Shown here in pieces: positions 22,501-33,408 of a DNA stretch of 64,000 bases (position 1 is its first letter; each line of letters begins with the position of its first letter). This DNA is from Colias croceus. Lineage: Eukaryota > Arthropoda > Insecta > Lepidoptera > Pieridae. The stretch lies in the NCBI RefSeq assembly GCF_905220415.1, contig NC_059549.1, forward strand, positions 4,960,001 to 5,024,000. The letters are read 5' to 3'. The notes beneath the pieces were generated by a model. The model worked only from the letters and a program-made list of their open reading frames with translations, ran no database searches and was not told the DNA's origin. Made by a program: the position numbers and the translations under genes.

Positions 22501-25500
22501 TAGTAGAGTGGATTTATTATTGTAAATCTGTCCAATACTTCTGAATTTTTAGAAATTAAAGACTTTTTAACGGATTTTAAACGCGATTTAATCATTATAT
22601 TATTTTCCCGACGTTTCGAACACTTTACAGCGAGCGTGGTCACGGGGAGACTGCAGTGCAGTACAGTCTCCCCGTGACCACGCTCGCTGTAAAGTGTTCG
22701 AAACGTCGGGAAAATAATATAATGATTAAATCGCGTTTAAAATCCGTTAAAAAGTCTTTAATTTCTAAATGTATAATACTCGCGTAAAATCAAACCCTAG
22801 AAAATACTTCTGAATTTTATTCAATTCACGTTTATTACTAGGTATATTTTCTGATTTCAAATCATGTAATACATATTATATATTTTAGACCATAATATAC
22901 AGACCGAAAATATAAGTCCATTAAAAGAACGTTTCTATGAACTATGTAGGTACCTACTAGGTAGTACACATACAGCACAAGCCAAGATTGTACTCGCTAA
23001 CACTTCACGCAGATAGTGTATATTATGTTCCCATCAAGTTACTAAAGCATAATAATTAATCTGATTACTGAAATAGAAACCATACGATACCGCTTAAGCT
23101 AATAAGAAAAGTTTTGCGTGCACAGTGAGTTCGACACGGTTAAACTTTATGTACCTACACTGTCAAAGTAAAGTAGTATTTATTGGTATACATAATACAA
23201 GGCTTATATGGAGATAAAATATAAAGTTTCGTTTGAAAATTTGAACGGGAAAGCGATTTTATAACATGCTCTTTAATATGTGCCTGCAGGTTTAATATTG
23301 TATCAAACATTCATCGTGTTTTACTTATGTAGTGTGTGATACGATATAAGTATTTGTTTGGCTTTTGATTGTTGGCACTGTGCAATGAGAAATAATAATG
23401 AGGTTTATGAAATCTTTAATCTATTACATTATTTTTTATATGGTTTTCGTACGTTTGTTCAATTTTCATTTCAGTAGTCGTGGAAGCTGGTTAAGTTAAG
23501 TCCGTAATTATGGTCTCGGACTTCACTCGAAATCGCGATATTAACGGTGTAAAGAATTAAATTAATTACCTACCATTTATTTGTTTACTTGTTCCTATTA
23601 AGTGAAGTCAAATACGAACTAATCATGATGAAGTTCCTTATGTGAAATTTTCCGTTTCATTAAGCATGAATACATCTCGACACCTTACTTTTGAATAAAA
23701 TAATCAAGAAATTTGTATACTTGATAATTAAACAGCAATATGTCTAAAGATGATGTTTCATAATACTATGGAGAGAAGAAGAGCTATTTAGGCTTTCCTA
23801 AATACTTCGTCTCTACATAGTATAAAACAAAGTCTCTTTATCTATCCCTATGTCCCTTTGTATGCTTAAATCTTTAAAACTACGCAACAGATTTTGATGC
23901 GGTTTTTTTAATAGATAGAGTGATTCAAGAGGAAGGTAAGTATATAATTTATTAGGTTTTAGACAAAGCGAGCGAAGCCGCGGGCGGTAAGCTAGTAGTT
24001 GATAAAATGAACAAACATGTATCTTCTAGAATCTAGTAGGCCGTATAATCGAGCCAATTCGAGTTAAAATATTAAATCGATAATCACATTAATTAAATAA
24101 ATAAAACGGTATTAAAGCGTAGGTAAGTGTTAAATAACTATATTAGTGTTAACTACAAGGGAATAACAATTTACATATCTAGGGCGCCTATTAGGCGCTG
24201 ACCTCAAAAGTTATATTGGCAGACTAGTATCGTAGGTCGGGGTACTAAAAGCGATTAAATATTGTTTAAATTTAAGCCACATAATTATTATATGTATTAG
24301 GTTTGGGATTCATTTTCTTAAAGCAATAAAAGCAACGAGCGTACGTTAAAGCCTGCTTATGTTATATTAGGTTAGTACCTTATACTCAAAATTTGATAAT
24401 AAGGTGGTACCTACTTGGCCATGACGATAGCAGTTTTTAAAGAAAAATCTACTTATCTCTGCATCTATTCATAATATAGTCTACATAATATTTACCAACA
24501 TGTTTCCAAACATGACGCATACGATAGAGTCGTACAACTATCATAATCAAGCCTTTAATTTGCTTTACTACTTTGATGTAAATATTGAATTAATAATTTA
24601 TAAAGGTAGTTTTTAAGTTGAATCTACTTTAATTTGCGATACCAATCTATGTTTATAGTATAGGTTTATAATCACAATACCATCCCAATTGGCTCTATTT
24701 TCTGACAATATTCATTAATTTTTATCAATTAATAGGTATTCATAAAGTTTTCTTTATTTTATTTAATAACGTTACATAATCTATATTATGCATTTATTTT
24801 GCCATGGTGATATGGTGGTAAATATCACATTAGGAAGTAGTTAAACGAGTAAGAAATTCTAGCATCTTCAAAAATACTATGCGCAAGAGTACAGTGTTTA
24901 TTCCTATTCCATCACTATCATTAAAAAAACAAAGAATTTGTTAACATACTCGGGATATTATAGTAAATATGTTTATTGGGTACCTATATTCTCCTTGTAA
25001 TGGTAATGAATGGTCATTGTGCAAATAATGTGAACTTAACTCGACAAATGATGTTTTTGTGACAATATTGCGGAATCAGTTCACTCATTTTCAAATAGTG
25101 TAATTTGGGTCAAGGTCAATGTCCAATTATTTTGAAAACTCCATTTTTGCGGTTTTACAATAATGTCATGGTTGTGTTCTTGAAGAAAACTATAAATATT
25201 TTTGTCTAAATTTATTTTCATTAGGAATTCATTATAATTTCTACTCATGTAACATGTTATAAAAATCACGAGTCCCAAAATATATAAATTAATCTCAAAT
25301 TAACGAGAAATGATTTTTTGTGTATGAGAGTAGAGTCATTTAAAATACAATAAGTACTATAACGTGGTGTTAGGACTGATAACGTTTACAATATTACTCG
25401 AATTTTACTCTTTTTCTTACAAAAATCATTTTGACATATTGACACTTTTAATTACAAAAAAAAAATACCATCAATTCACGCTATAGTCTAGAAATTATAA

Positions 25501-26369
25501 GATGGCCTTAACAAAAAAATCTTTTACGAAACGGCTCATTAAAATAATGGCTCGTAGCCAAGCACGAAAATTGAATTTTTGATTGACAAACATCCACTTG
25601 TGTTCAGAAATTTGCAGTGTATGCATGAAACAGTAGTATGTTTATAGATGAGTAAGTGATTTGCATACGAAATGAGGAGACTTCGAGTTTTTAAGTATCC
25701 GCAATATTTTAGAATATATTTTTTAATTTAGTCGACCCTCGGCCTATTATAGATCACAAACGGCGTGATGTGGATAGTGTCAACCTTTTGACTGAAAGCT
25801 TTTGTTTTTGTTAATTGTAAGTTAAAGCAATTAAAATAAAAAAAATACAATTAAAAACGTTTTAGGGAAACCAATTTCATTTCGATCTTAGATTGTTCAA
25901 TTCATGTTTCAAATTACCCTAACTCAGGTCCTGGAACCACAGACACAATAGAAAATATATTGTGTCGTGGACCGATCGGGCCGCTTGGGGCTCAATGGGT
26001 TAAAACAAATTTATTCAGATAACTTTGTATTTTTGCTTATTTAGTTTAGGGCTGATTTTTCAATCCTTGGTTAAAACTTATTCGTCGAATAATGTATAAA
26101 ACTACCATTTTAAAAACGTATTCTAATTGCCCTTATTTCACAGTTTACGTGACATTTTAATATTATCGTGTAATACTTTATTGGACGGATAAGTTTTATC
26201 CAAGCATTGAAAAATCGGCCCTTAATCGCTTAATAATAACTCTATCCAGTATTAGGTACAACTAAAATCAAATGCCCTTATTAGAAAACTTACGCGCTAG
26301 CCGGCCCGAACACACACTCACGAAGGACGCCGCTACCGCCACAAAATATAAACCATATCTCTCACACAT
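13532..26369 (-). CDS. JHBP-family gene B, complete (five coding exons, 249 aa)
   Basis: Minus-strand exons: 26369-26294, 17883-17664, 15175-15045, 14675-14520 and 13698-13532 (stop). All junctions are GT-AG and all frames join (intron phases 1, 2, 1, 1). The product begins with a signal peptide (MCERYGLYFVAVAASF), then the JHBP domain PDFIHPCNNTESSC with its Cys pair, PALDPF, then RCNITIKGKY in exon 3 and FLNENWKIV and FDAVPYDELL in exon 5. JHBP/takeout proteins are secreted alpha-beta wrap (TULIP) carriers of juvenile hormone or other hydrophobic ligands; the ligand here is unknown. Exon 4 (VNSIIKLNIKTKYFKD...) has no Cys, unlike C, D, E and F, so one disulphide seen in relatives may be absent. 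Intron 1 is 8.4 kb and full of repeats. No clear AATAAA is visible soon after the stop, and no clear TATA box upstream, although TCAGTGAAC is initiator-like. Confidence 0.9.
14155..14327. mobile_element. MITE-like inverted repeat in intron 4 of gene B
   Basis: The left end CTGGTTTAATCTGCTATTTG pairs with the inverted right end, whose complement reads CTGGTTGAATCTGCTGTTTG. Inside, TGAATGACTAG and TTGAATGGCGAC recur on both sides. It contains no coding sequence. Confidence 0.65.
14404..14484 (+). mobile_element. Truncated Helitron 5' end in intron 4 of gene B
   Basis: It starts A-TCTATACTAATATTATAAAG and runs through GAACTACTGGTCCGATTTGA, then loses similarity. It ends about 35 bp from the exon 4 donor at 14519. 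Confidence 0.6.
15181..17659 (-). other. Intron 2 of gene B, with a LINE remnant
   Basis: The intron spans 15176-17663. Apart from the LINE 3' fragment at 16090-16600, I see only AT-rich sequence without further exons. Confidence 0.5.
16090..16600 (-). mobile_element. 3' end of a CR1/Jockey-type LINE (5'-truncated)
   Basis: On the minus strand the frame ending at 16383 contains FYDSSFTVQAVRLWNSLP and FKAAIKKYYLSS, the typical last residues of CR1/Jockey ORF2. It is followed by a 3' UTR with TTGCCTGGAAGAAATCG and TGCATTGTACAATAAAGTG and a TTTA-rich tail at 16090-16115. Relatives lie at 32372-32990 (minus) and 35410-35925 (plus). Confidence 0.75.
17884..19349 (-). other. Intron 1 of gene B, proximal part, nothing recognised
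   Basis: AT-rich intronic sequence just upstream of exon 2. No alternative exon with the JHBP signature is apparent. Confidence 0.4.
19350..19700 (+). mobile_element. Two degenerate Helitrons head-to-tail
   Basis: The first copy ends ACCACGGGCGAACCGCTAG at 19519 and contains GGTGGACCGATTTCGACAAT. A second begins TCTATATAATTATTATATAC at 19520 and repeats the CTTGGTCACGG and ACTGGACCGATTTCGATAAT phrases, then decays. The second seems to have inserted exactly at the 3' CTAG/T junction of the first. Confidence 0.55.
19706..20290 (+). repeat. Interspersed repeat with GC-rich head (CACGCGGCAGCGTGTC)
   Basis: The head ACACGCGGCAGCGTGTCAAG, with an internal hairpin, is followed by CGAGTTCAAGCGAAGAGAAC and then an AT-rich body (ACTTTTCACCCCCTTATAAC; TTTTAAGACTGACTGACTTA). 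The same head and body occur at 34010-34620 with about 95% visible identity. Unknown class; no protein. Confidence 0.65.
20534..20645 (-). mobile_element. LINE 3' tail remnant
   Basis: AAATAAATAAATAAATAAAT followed by CTTTATTTTGCTTTAAACATG looks like the antisense of a LINE 3' UTR with an (ATTT)n tail. Too short for assignment. Confidence 0.4.
20723..20830 (-). mobile_element. MITE fragment, inverted copy of the 10068 family
   Basis: It carries GTGAAACATCTTTAGGCGCG and ATGGCAATACCGTAACGTCA, the inverted complement of modules in the copies at 880 and 10068. The distal terminal repeat is decayed. Confidence 0.5.
21043..22082. repeat. Large foldback element with one arm tandemly duplicated
   Basis: ATCCCACCAAAAACATAAAT starts at 21091 and again at 21470, and its inverted complement ends at 22082. 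The segments 21043-21421 and 21422-21800 are a direct 379 bp duplication that includes 47 bases of left flank. The second copy pairs with 21795-22082 as a foldback with arms of about 300 bp and a loop of about 30 bases around ACATACTGTTTATATTTTG. It lies in intron 1 of gene B. The same terminal sequence bounds foldbacks at 34621-35055 and 54674-55125. Confidence 0.8.
22550..22802. repeat. Hairpin element with 16 bp target duplication
   Basis: AATACTTCTGAATTTT occurs at 22534-22549 and again at 22803-22818. Between them lies a near-perfect palindrome (22549-22768) with arms containing CCCGACGTTTCGAACACTTT and GCGAGCGTGGTCACGGGGAG and a loop of about 12 bases, followed by a 35 bp single-copy tail with CTCGCGTAAAATCAAACCC. 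The long target duplication suggests insertion of a retroposed copy with an inverted end. A one-armed relative is at about 47147-47299. Confidence 0.75.
22819..25913 (-). other. Intron 1 of gene B, distal part, with one Helitron
   Basis: AT-rich sequence without further exons that I can recognise. A Helitron lies at 23810-23995. The rest holds nothing I can name. Confidence 0.4.
23810..23995 (+). mobile_element. Helitron, second subfamily, intact ends
   Basis: It runs from TCTCTACATAGTATAAAAC to GCCGCGGGCGGTAAGCTAG before a T. The interior matches 3262-3443 closely (ACTACGCAACAGATTTTGAT). The 3' hairpin is visible. Confidence 0.75.
25914..26002 (-). repeat. Short palindromic repeat, copy 2 (inverted relative to 1048)
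   Basis: It contains CTGGAACCACAGACACAATAG, GGACCGATCGGGCCGCTTGG and GGCTCAATGGGTTAA, the inverted complement of the modules at 1048-1136. It lies about 290 bp downstream of exon 1 of gene B, inside intron 1. Confidence 0.55.
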
Positions 26370-28261
26370 TGCAACTGTTCACTGAAAATATCACAGAACG
26401 ATACGCCCGAATAGGAATCCGAGGACTCAAAAGTGACCTTCGTGTCTTAGTTCTTATGTAAATATAATCTTTCTCATTTTCGGTTGCATAAATTCAGGCA
26501 GCCGTTTGCCAATGATGTACGTTTTTCACGCAACACTGGACGCAAATCCGTTTTATAATGTACTGTATACTAGGCACCGGACTGTATGCGGTTAGGCGCG
26601 TACATATTCTGGACCTAAATGTTGAGGCAATGTCGCGGGCCCCACTATTTTATCCAACGTTACTTAACACGCGTCCTTTGCTTAACTGGGTTTTTCTGTT
26701 TTCATTAAAATTATTATCAATTTTCCCACTGACAGAGCTCCAAATCACTGAGTTTACGTATAATCGATTCTGTACTATGTTGCAATCAATTTAACAGCAA
26801 CGATTTGTTCTTTATGATTACAACCGCTCGTTGTTAAATTTTACCTACTAAAATATAAAACCATGAAAATGTACTGAACATTAGAACTTATGCGTAACAG
26901 TCATGTTAAGATAATATCTTGTTAAACATTTTAGGAATTGTTATGTTTGTTTAAACGAGCACCATAAAATTAACCAGTAAATGTTAGGCTTTTGTGGTCT
27001 TTAGTACTAGAGTGACCTTTACGTGAGTTGCATATTAAATAAGTGTACAAATTTATTTAAATAATAACGATATAAAAAAACTTAATGTAACATATATTTA
27101 TTCCAAGAAGTTTATTAAATATCACTAGTTGCGTTCCGCGATTTCATCCGCGTATTAATTTTTCCTTTTAATCCTAAATAGATGTTCCTTATCGGTATGA
27201 AATAATATAAATGGTAGCCTAAGTTAGGTATTTATTTCTTCTTCTTCTCTTCCTTAAATGACAAATTCAGTGAGGACGGATTCTGCCAATGTGAAGTTAT
27301 GGACAGATGAAAGCGTTATTAATTATTACATCGCTTATAATTTGACAGTGAAAGTTCCATCATAATCTGTTCGTCTATTTTACCGTATAAACATCCATAT
27401 GCATTTATAAAGAGTTATTTTAATATTCAAAAATCTAATTATATTAGATTTAGGTATAGATTAGTTGCACTTACAGAATAATACCGTTTCGTATAAAATG
27501 TAGTTAACGGATCATTAATCATAACAAATAAATTCATTAACCCTTTAGGGCATTTAGGAATAACGTCATTAGGAAAAACAATTTTCCTACTAGTAATAGT
27601 GTTTATGATTAAAATTACTTCCACGATGATGTAGCGATATAAGCATGACGTTAATTCATTATATTCAATAAAAATAATGTGTAATTAATGATTACAGTAT
27701 TAAATTATAAATGAGTATTACTATAATGATTTAGTAGTATCATTAAGGAATAATATGAATAGCTAAAAACAGTCATAAAATAAAAAGATCACGAAATAAG
27801 GTACCATGATAAATCATGCATTAATATAAGAATTAATATAAGAAGAACTATAAACATAGAAGAAGAGTAAGTAAAAAAATTGTATTAAAATGTTTCATAT
27901 ATCGTATTGAATAAGTTATCATCACATTTTAAGGCTTTAACAATTAACATATTTCTCGTAATTGTTTTACCTGTTACAACTTGGATAATTAGAGGAAAAA
28001 TTATCCTCTTATTAATTTCGTATGGATATTTTAAAGTAAATAACATACTTTATAAAATGATAAATAACCATTTAACAAGCGCATTAAATATATAACTTGG
28101 AGAGAATATTTTTACGACTTCACTAAAGTTATGAAAAATAAGGCTTATTTTTATCCCCCGCAAAGATGTTTATTGTTGAGTACTGTATATGAAATTGCGT
28201 TACATCCTACATTGTTAAAGGGTATGAAAGCGGCGAAGAGCATATAAAAACTAGTCTTTTC
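26370..28261. other. Upstream region of gene B and spacer
   Basis: It would hold the promoter of gene B (minus strand) at 26370-26480. I see no canonical TATA box, only an initiator-like TTTTCAGTGAAC at about 26377-26388. A decayed Helitron 3' end lies at 27125-27236 (minus; CTAGTTGCGTTCCGCGATTT). The rest is AT-rich without a supported gene. Confidence 0.4.
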
Positions 28262-28605
28262 ATATATTTTTTTTTTTTTTTTTTTTATATTATTGGAGGG
28301 CAAACGAGCAGACGCCATGCCTGATGTTAATAGCGAAGTGCGTCGCCCATAGACGTCCACAACGTAAGTTGTGAGTGTTGCCTACCAAAGAGGGGAATGG
28401 GATGGGATAAAAACGGAACAAAGAGATGGGAGGAGCTGTCCGTGAGTTAAGAGGCGGCTTGCTTTCGGCCTTTGAGAAACTGATATGTTCTTTTCTTAAA
28501 AGTCCCCAAGTCATAGTTCCTCGGAAACACAGCTGATGGTAGATTGTTCCAAAAATTAAATGAGGAATATGAGGTTCTTTATTCCTAAAGATTAGCAATG
28601 GCAAA
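28262..28605 (-). mobile_element. 3' end of another LINE (5'-truncated)
   Basis: A T-run at 28262-28286 is the antisense poly(A) tail. Reading the minus strand upstream, a frame resembling the last residues of CR1/Jockey-type ORF2 appears (WNNLPSAVFPRNYDLGTF and FLKGRKQAAS), followed by a 3' UTR of about 150 bases. The copy is truncated at about 28600. Confidence 0.65.
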
Positions 28606-28756
28606 AAAGATATCTATCAGAAATTGAATCAAATCTATTAAAATACTTATATGATAATAATTACGAGAATAATTGTGAATTTGAACTTGAAAATTGTTGA
28701 ACATCCAGTTGCTAAATAAAGGCAACTTTTTTTTTAATCAAACTCTAAATTAAATA

Positions 28757-29666
28757 AAGGGTGTCTCAGAATGTTTTTCGTTTTTTAATATGAAATAAAA
28801 ATAACAACATTCAGTTTAAACTACTTTTAATTAGCATCAAATTAAAGGGTAATTCATGAATTTTATTTATGAAAAACGATCGTTTGCAAATGCGCTCCAT
28901 TAGCTTGTTCACACTCGTTTAGTCTGGAGTAAGAATTTTAAATCACTCGCTGGAGCATTGCTCTTGGATTAGCGTTGATTTCTTCAGTGATTCTTTGCTT
29001 CAAAGCATTCAAGTTGGGTGGCAATGGATTGTTAACTTTACTTTTTAGATAGCCTCACATAAAAAAATCAGCAGTTGTTAAATCTGGGCTTCTTGGTGGC
29101 CAAGAGATGTCTCCTCCTGAATTTCATTGTCCTGCAGAATTCGACTCATTTAGCAGTATCATCGGGCTTCATTTCTTTAACAATTACAATTTAATAAGGG
29201 CGAAAATGCAAATCTTGGGAAATAATGCTATGCACCGTGGATTTGTTCAAATTTAAGGAAGTTGTGCAATCGTAGTGCCTATCGCGGGTCGTCCATAACA
29301 GACTGGCGAATACGGTCGACGTTCATGCTCGTTCTCGATGTTCTTTTACGCCCAGTTGATTTATCCGGCATTGTGTTCCCAGTCTCTTCAAACTTATGCA
29401 CCCAATGCTTGATCAAATTAGCACTTGGCACATTTCGTAATGTTGTTATATTGAATTGTTTCATATATACGCCAAACAATAGTGTACGAATCGTTGTTTT
29501 TGTAAAACGCTCGCACGCAAAATGCTCGCTGCGATCCCATGTAATTACTCATCACTCCTAAACTACAGAAACTCGCCAAGCGTTTGAGACCTCTCCCCTC
29601 CCCCTACTATCAGTGGTTGACGCATAACGGTCAGTTGAAAAACGAAAAACATTCTGAGACACCCTG
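28757..29666 (-). mobile_element. Mariner-type DNA transposon, internally decayed (910 bp)
   Basis: Terminal inverted repeats GGGTGTCTCAGAATGTTTTT (left) and its inverted complement (right, ending ACACCCTG) are flanked by TA on both sides (28755-28756 and 29667-29668), as expected for Tc1/mariner. On the minus strand two transposase pieces remain: a helix-turn-helix region at 29279-29479 and a C-terminal region at about 28880-29110 (readable WPPRSPDLTTADFF and YLKSKV). The catalytic middle is deleted or scrambled and stops are present, so the copy is not autonomous. Confidence 0.8.
29279..29479 (-). pseudogene. Mariner-type transposase N-terminal fragment
   Basis: The frame contains NLIKHWVHKFEETGNTMPDK, then GRKRTSRTSMNVDRIRQSV, typical of the DNA-binding helix-turn-helix and linker of insect mariner-related transposases. 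Downstream on the same strand the frame breaks. The C-terminal piece with PPRSPDL lies 170 bp further on in another frame. Confidence 0.75.
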
Positions 29667-29754
29667 TATATCAATCCGCAACCCTCGCCTAATCCACAAC
29701 ATGAGTAAATAAAACGTGTCTGAACGGCTGCAAAATTCGACATGTACCTATCAT

Positions 29755-29840
29755 ATTCGCTCCTACTGCTGGGACACGGGCCAATGAGGGTACAGGCCAT
29801 AATCCACCACGGTGGCAAAGAGTGCAGAAGTCCGAAATCC
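29755..29840. repeat. Short fragment of a common interspersed repeat
   Basis: The phrase CTCCTACTGCTGGGACACGG followed by AATGAGGGTACAGGCC and AATCCACCACGGTGGC is a pattern I associate with a widespread lepidopteran repeat, probably a retroelement tail. It lies directly next to the mariner copy. Confidence 0.45.
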
Positions 29841-29935
29841 TCAGCACCGAGCATTCGATAAGATGTATATCTATTGGTTTTGTTTTGAAAGCCATCATAC
29901 AAAACATATCAGCCACATAGACCTATTTCAAATCA

Positions 29936-32145
29936 CAACCAACACATAAATGTAGTTACCTATTACATGTCAAGACGTAAGTTGAATTTCTAAAAGTACA
30001 TTATGAAGAAGTTAAACAGCTTATATTATTTTAAAAAGAATAAGAGCATTGGGTAAAAAGTATTATAAAATAGGTATAAAATTTAATAACAGAAATCATA
30101 ACCTTCTCCTCCATATTTCTTCTCCTCCGCACCTTTTAAAAAATGTACGCTGAAACTGTACGTTTTTTACAAACGACATTTTATCAGGTCGTAAACCCTT
30201 AACAATTACCCTCAAACCCTCGAACCGTAATATATAAAAATTGTTAGGAGAATATATTTTCACGTGGTCTTGACTATTAATTAAAAAGCTGTGCGGGGTC
30301 AAGGTTATCTCGCTAGAGGGTTATTCATGTCAGCGATCTCAGCTCGAAAATAGCGGAAAGTACTTATGTGTCTTGTAATAGAGCGTACTTCAGTAAACAT
30401 GTTCTTTGGCTTGAGAAATTTTGCTGTATTTTCGTATGGATCAAGAGTTTTCCTTTGTGAGATTACGGTATAATTATGGTGTGAAGAAGAAAGACTTAAT
30501 GCGTAAAAATGTTTTCTTTTCGCTTCTAAAAATGGAAGATTGGATTGAAAACTATACAATTATACATAGTTGTAAAAATGGTTGCATTATTATTATCTTC
30601 CATTTGTTTGATACGTTCTCCTGGGACCTTTTTATGGTGGGTCCAAAAATTTCTCCACACAGCCACAGGACATATTGATATAGGACGTGATTCTCCTGTT
30701 AGTTCGATTGTATTTTTATCTTCCTTTAATGGCTTTGTGTTATAATAACAAACGTAAAAACCTTACAAAGTTATACATTATCTTCTTTGCGTTGAATTCC
30801 CGCTACAATCGGCCAACAAAACGGAAATATATGTTTAGGGGTTTCCGTTTTTACTGTTCTGTGGGTTTCCTAATATAAAACCTTACGTAGGCGTTGCCTT
30901 GTATCAGTGAAAACAGGTGAATGTTCAACGAATACAATTTTGAAATAACTAACCTCTGGGATAGGTACAATTAATATAGTTGCGACTGAAAATCCGACAA
31001 GAATTAATAAAAAACAAAAATGGAAATAAAAACAATATTTATAGAGATTTTCTGATAAATACTTTTTTATGACTCGGCCATAAGTGAAATGAGTTAACGA
31101 ACCTTAATAATATTAATAACATACACATATTATATTATAAAAGATGCCCGATATCTATTTATTTACTGAACCAAATAATTATTAAAAAATGGAAATGACA
31201 TTGAGAAATTATTCTTATGGAATGATTAATGGTGTATAATTTTTAGTCTAAATAAACAAAATGAATATTTTTTGTAATTATCTCTTTACTTCCAATTATT
31301 AATGTTTTATTTTTAATTGTGTTTTCAACAATATTACCAAATTTCGGCTGGATGAAAATTTTGGTTGTGGTCATCGTCACAGAATTAAATCTCGATATAG
31401 TTCTGTGGTCGTCGTCATTGGTAGTTTGACCGAAACATTAGCAAAATGTAATAAGCTTATGTCAATATTATAAAGTATCGATAGATTACCTATTACATTA
31501 TTTAGCGTTTGCCATTTGTCTAGAGGTCCATGGTTTTATGAAAAGTCAATACATCTCCCTGTAGGGTTACCAGTGGGGCTAGAGGACGTAAATAGCTCGT
31601 CATTTTTCATACTGTAAATAAAACTGCTTGTATTTCTCTCTGGAAACACTGGAAAAAATTATGGTTACTCCCTTCTTAAGCTATATTTCATGCTGTTTCC
31701 CATGTATATAAAAATATTATATTCTCTACAAAAGTTATTTGTTTATTAATTTTATAATTGTACTGTTATTATTACTTTGATTAAAATAACTCAAACAACA
31801 AACCAAACATGGAATGCCGTTACAAAGTCGGTCTAGTCTAGATAACATTACGAAATATAATAGTAATGAACGTTGAAAGGAAACATGCTTACAACAATGA
31901 CCTGTTTGAGTCATTGATATTGGAAACGGCGTTTAAATATTAAGTAATTATCAATATTTAATTATTAAAGGTAATTTATAATTATTAAAATAGCTTATCC
32001 TTTACTTATTAGTTACAAAATAATAAATATACATTTGCATTTTCGTGGAGGGATTAAGTTTGAAGTCTTTCGTTCCGTACTGTACAATGTACATACAGTA
32101 CATAATGCTTATTACAAATTTGAATATGTGTAAACATGGCGTCAA
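29936..32145. other. Intergenic spacer, nothing recognised
   Basis: AT-rich, with only short frames lacking motifs, codon bias or splice partners. No repeat identified with confidence. Confidence 0.45.
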
Positions 32146-32262
32146 TCTACACTAATATTATAAAGAGAAAAACTTTGTTTGTTTGTTTAATTGAAATGAA
32201 TAGGCTCATAAACTACCGGACCGATTTTAAAAATTCTTTCACCATTCGAAAGTGAATATGAA
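32146..32262 (+). mobile_element. Truncated Helitron 5' part
   Basis: It begins A-TCTACACTAATATTATAAAG and continues through CGGACCGATTTTAAAAATTC to AATGAATAGGCTCATAAAC-type sequence shared with 1275-1487, then stops abruptly at about 32262. Confidence 0.65.
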
Positions 32263-32371
32263 ACTAACTGATTATATTTTGATGGTTTGTAGTGATGTTT
32301 GTCCACTACTAAGTAACTTAATGTTAAGTATAGATGTTTTCAAAATATAGCTATCTTTATTTAATTATTTA

Positions 32372-32990
32372 TTTATTTATCCTTTATTGCTCTTAGATAA
32401 CTTAAATACGAACTTAATCTAATGATAAATTAAAGCAAATGGCGGTCTTATCGCTAAATAGCGATTTCTTCCAGACAACCGGAGTACGGAAGGAAATTAG
32501 ATAGAGGAGAGGAATAGGGCAGAGCATAAATATAATATGTAAGAATATAATATTAAGATAAGTATAAGAATATAGTATATAAATATAATATATATTCACA
32601 AAAGTATAGGAAGGAATAACTAAAGCCATAGAAACATGATAATAAATATACAAAGCGACAAAGATATAATAAAATATTATAGATTATTAAGTACGACAAG
32701 AAGAATGATAGTTATCGCGTACCATTATTTTAAACTTATTCAATGACTGTGCCTTTTTTATTGGCTCAGGTAAAGCGTTCCACAATTTAATAGCCTGAAC
32801 AGTGAATGAAGTATCGTAGAAACAAGTAAGATGTTGAGGCATTCGTAAACGATACATTTCAGTGGAGCGAACTGGTTCATGATTGTTACCCCTATCTTCC
32901 TTGTGATAAACTAGTATTAGGGCTCTTAACTGCTTGATTCTAACTGCTGCTTCTTCATTTGCACTATTCCAAGGAGGCTGTCACTAGTGG
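32372..32990 (-). mobile_element. 3' end of CR1/Jockey-type LINE, second copy
   Basis: The (ATTT)n tail and CCTTTATTGCTCTTAGATAAC at the left are followed by AATAGCGATTTCTTCCAGACAAC, matching the 3' UTR of the copies at 16090 and 35410. Decayed ORF2 end sequence (AAAGCGTTCCACAATTTAAT) follows. Confidence 0.6.
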
Positions 32991-33228
32991 TGTACGCTAT
33001 AAAAGACATGTCATTCCCATATTGAATTGTCTTCATCACGTAATATTCCAACTTTATGGAACAGAAGTAATTTATAACTTAGAAAATATGCATTATACTA
33101 CATATATATACAGTTGACAGATATATACTACGTACATAATATACACGTCTGTTTATTATCGGCTATGTATATTTTTAACAAAATTATTAGAATTTATCAG
33201 CACTTAAAGCATAGTAAAGTATTAAATA

Positions 33229-33408
33229 CTAGCTTACTGCCCGCTGCTTCGCCCGCTTTGTCTAAAACCTAATAAATTATATACTAAAACCTTGCTGTTA
33301 AATCACTCTATCTATAAAAAAAACCACATCAAAATCCGTTGCGTAGTTTTGCGCATACAAAGGGACATAGGGACAGAGAAAGCGACTTTGTTTTATACTA
33401 TTTAGTGA
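33229..33408 (-). mobile_element. Helitron, second subfamily, reverse orientation
   Basis: On the minus strand it begins A-TCACTAAATAGTATAAAAC and ends with a GC-rich hairpin and AGTAAGCTAG before T. Close to 3262-3443. Confidence 0.75.

Noticed and set aside
26558..26794. Open frame of 78 codons near gene B
   Set aside because: It runs opposite to gene B, upstream of its start, with no signal peptide logic, domain or splice context that I could support.
28290..28604. Open frame of 104 codons on the minus strand
   Set aside because: The LINE-like residues (NNLPSAVFPRNY) are in a different frame of the same strand, so this frame is a shadow of a LINE 3' fragment.
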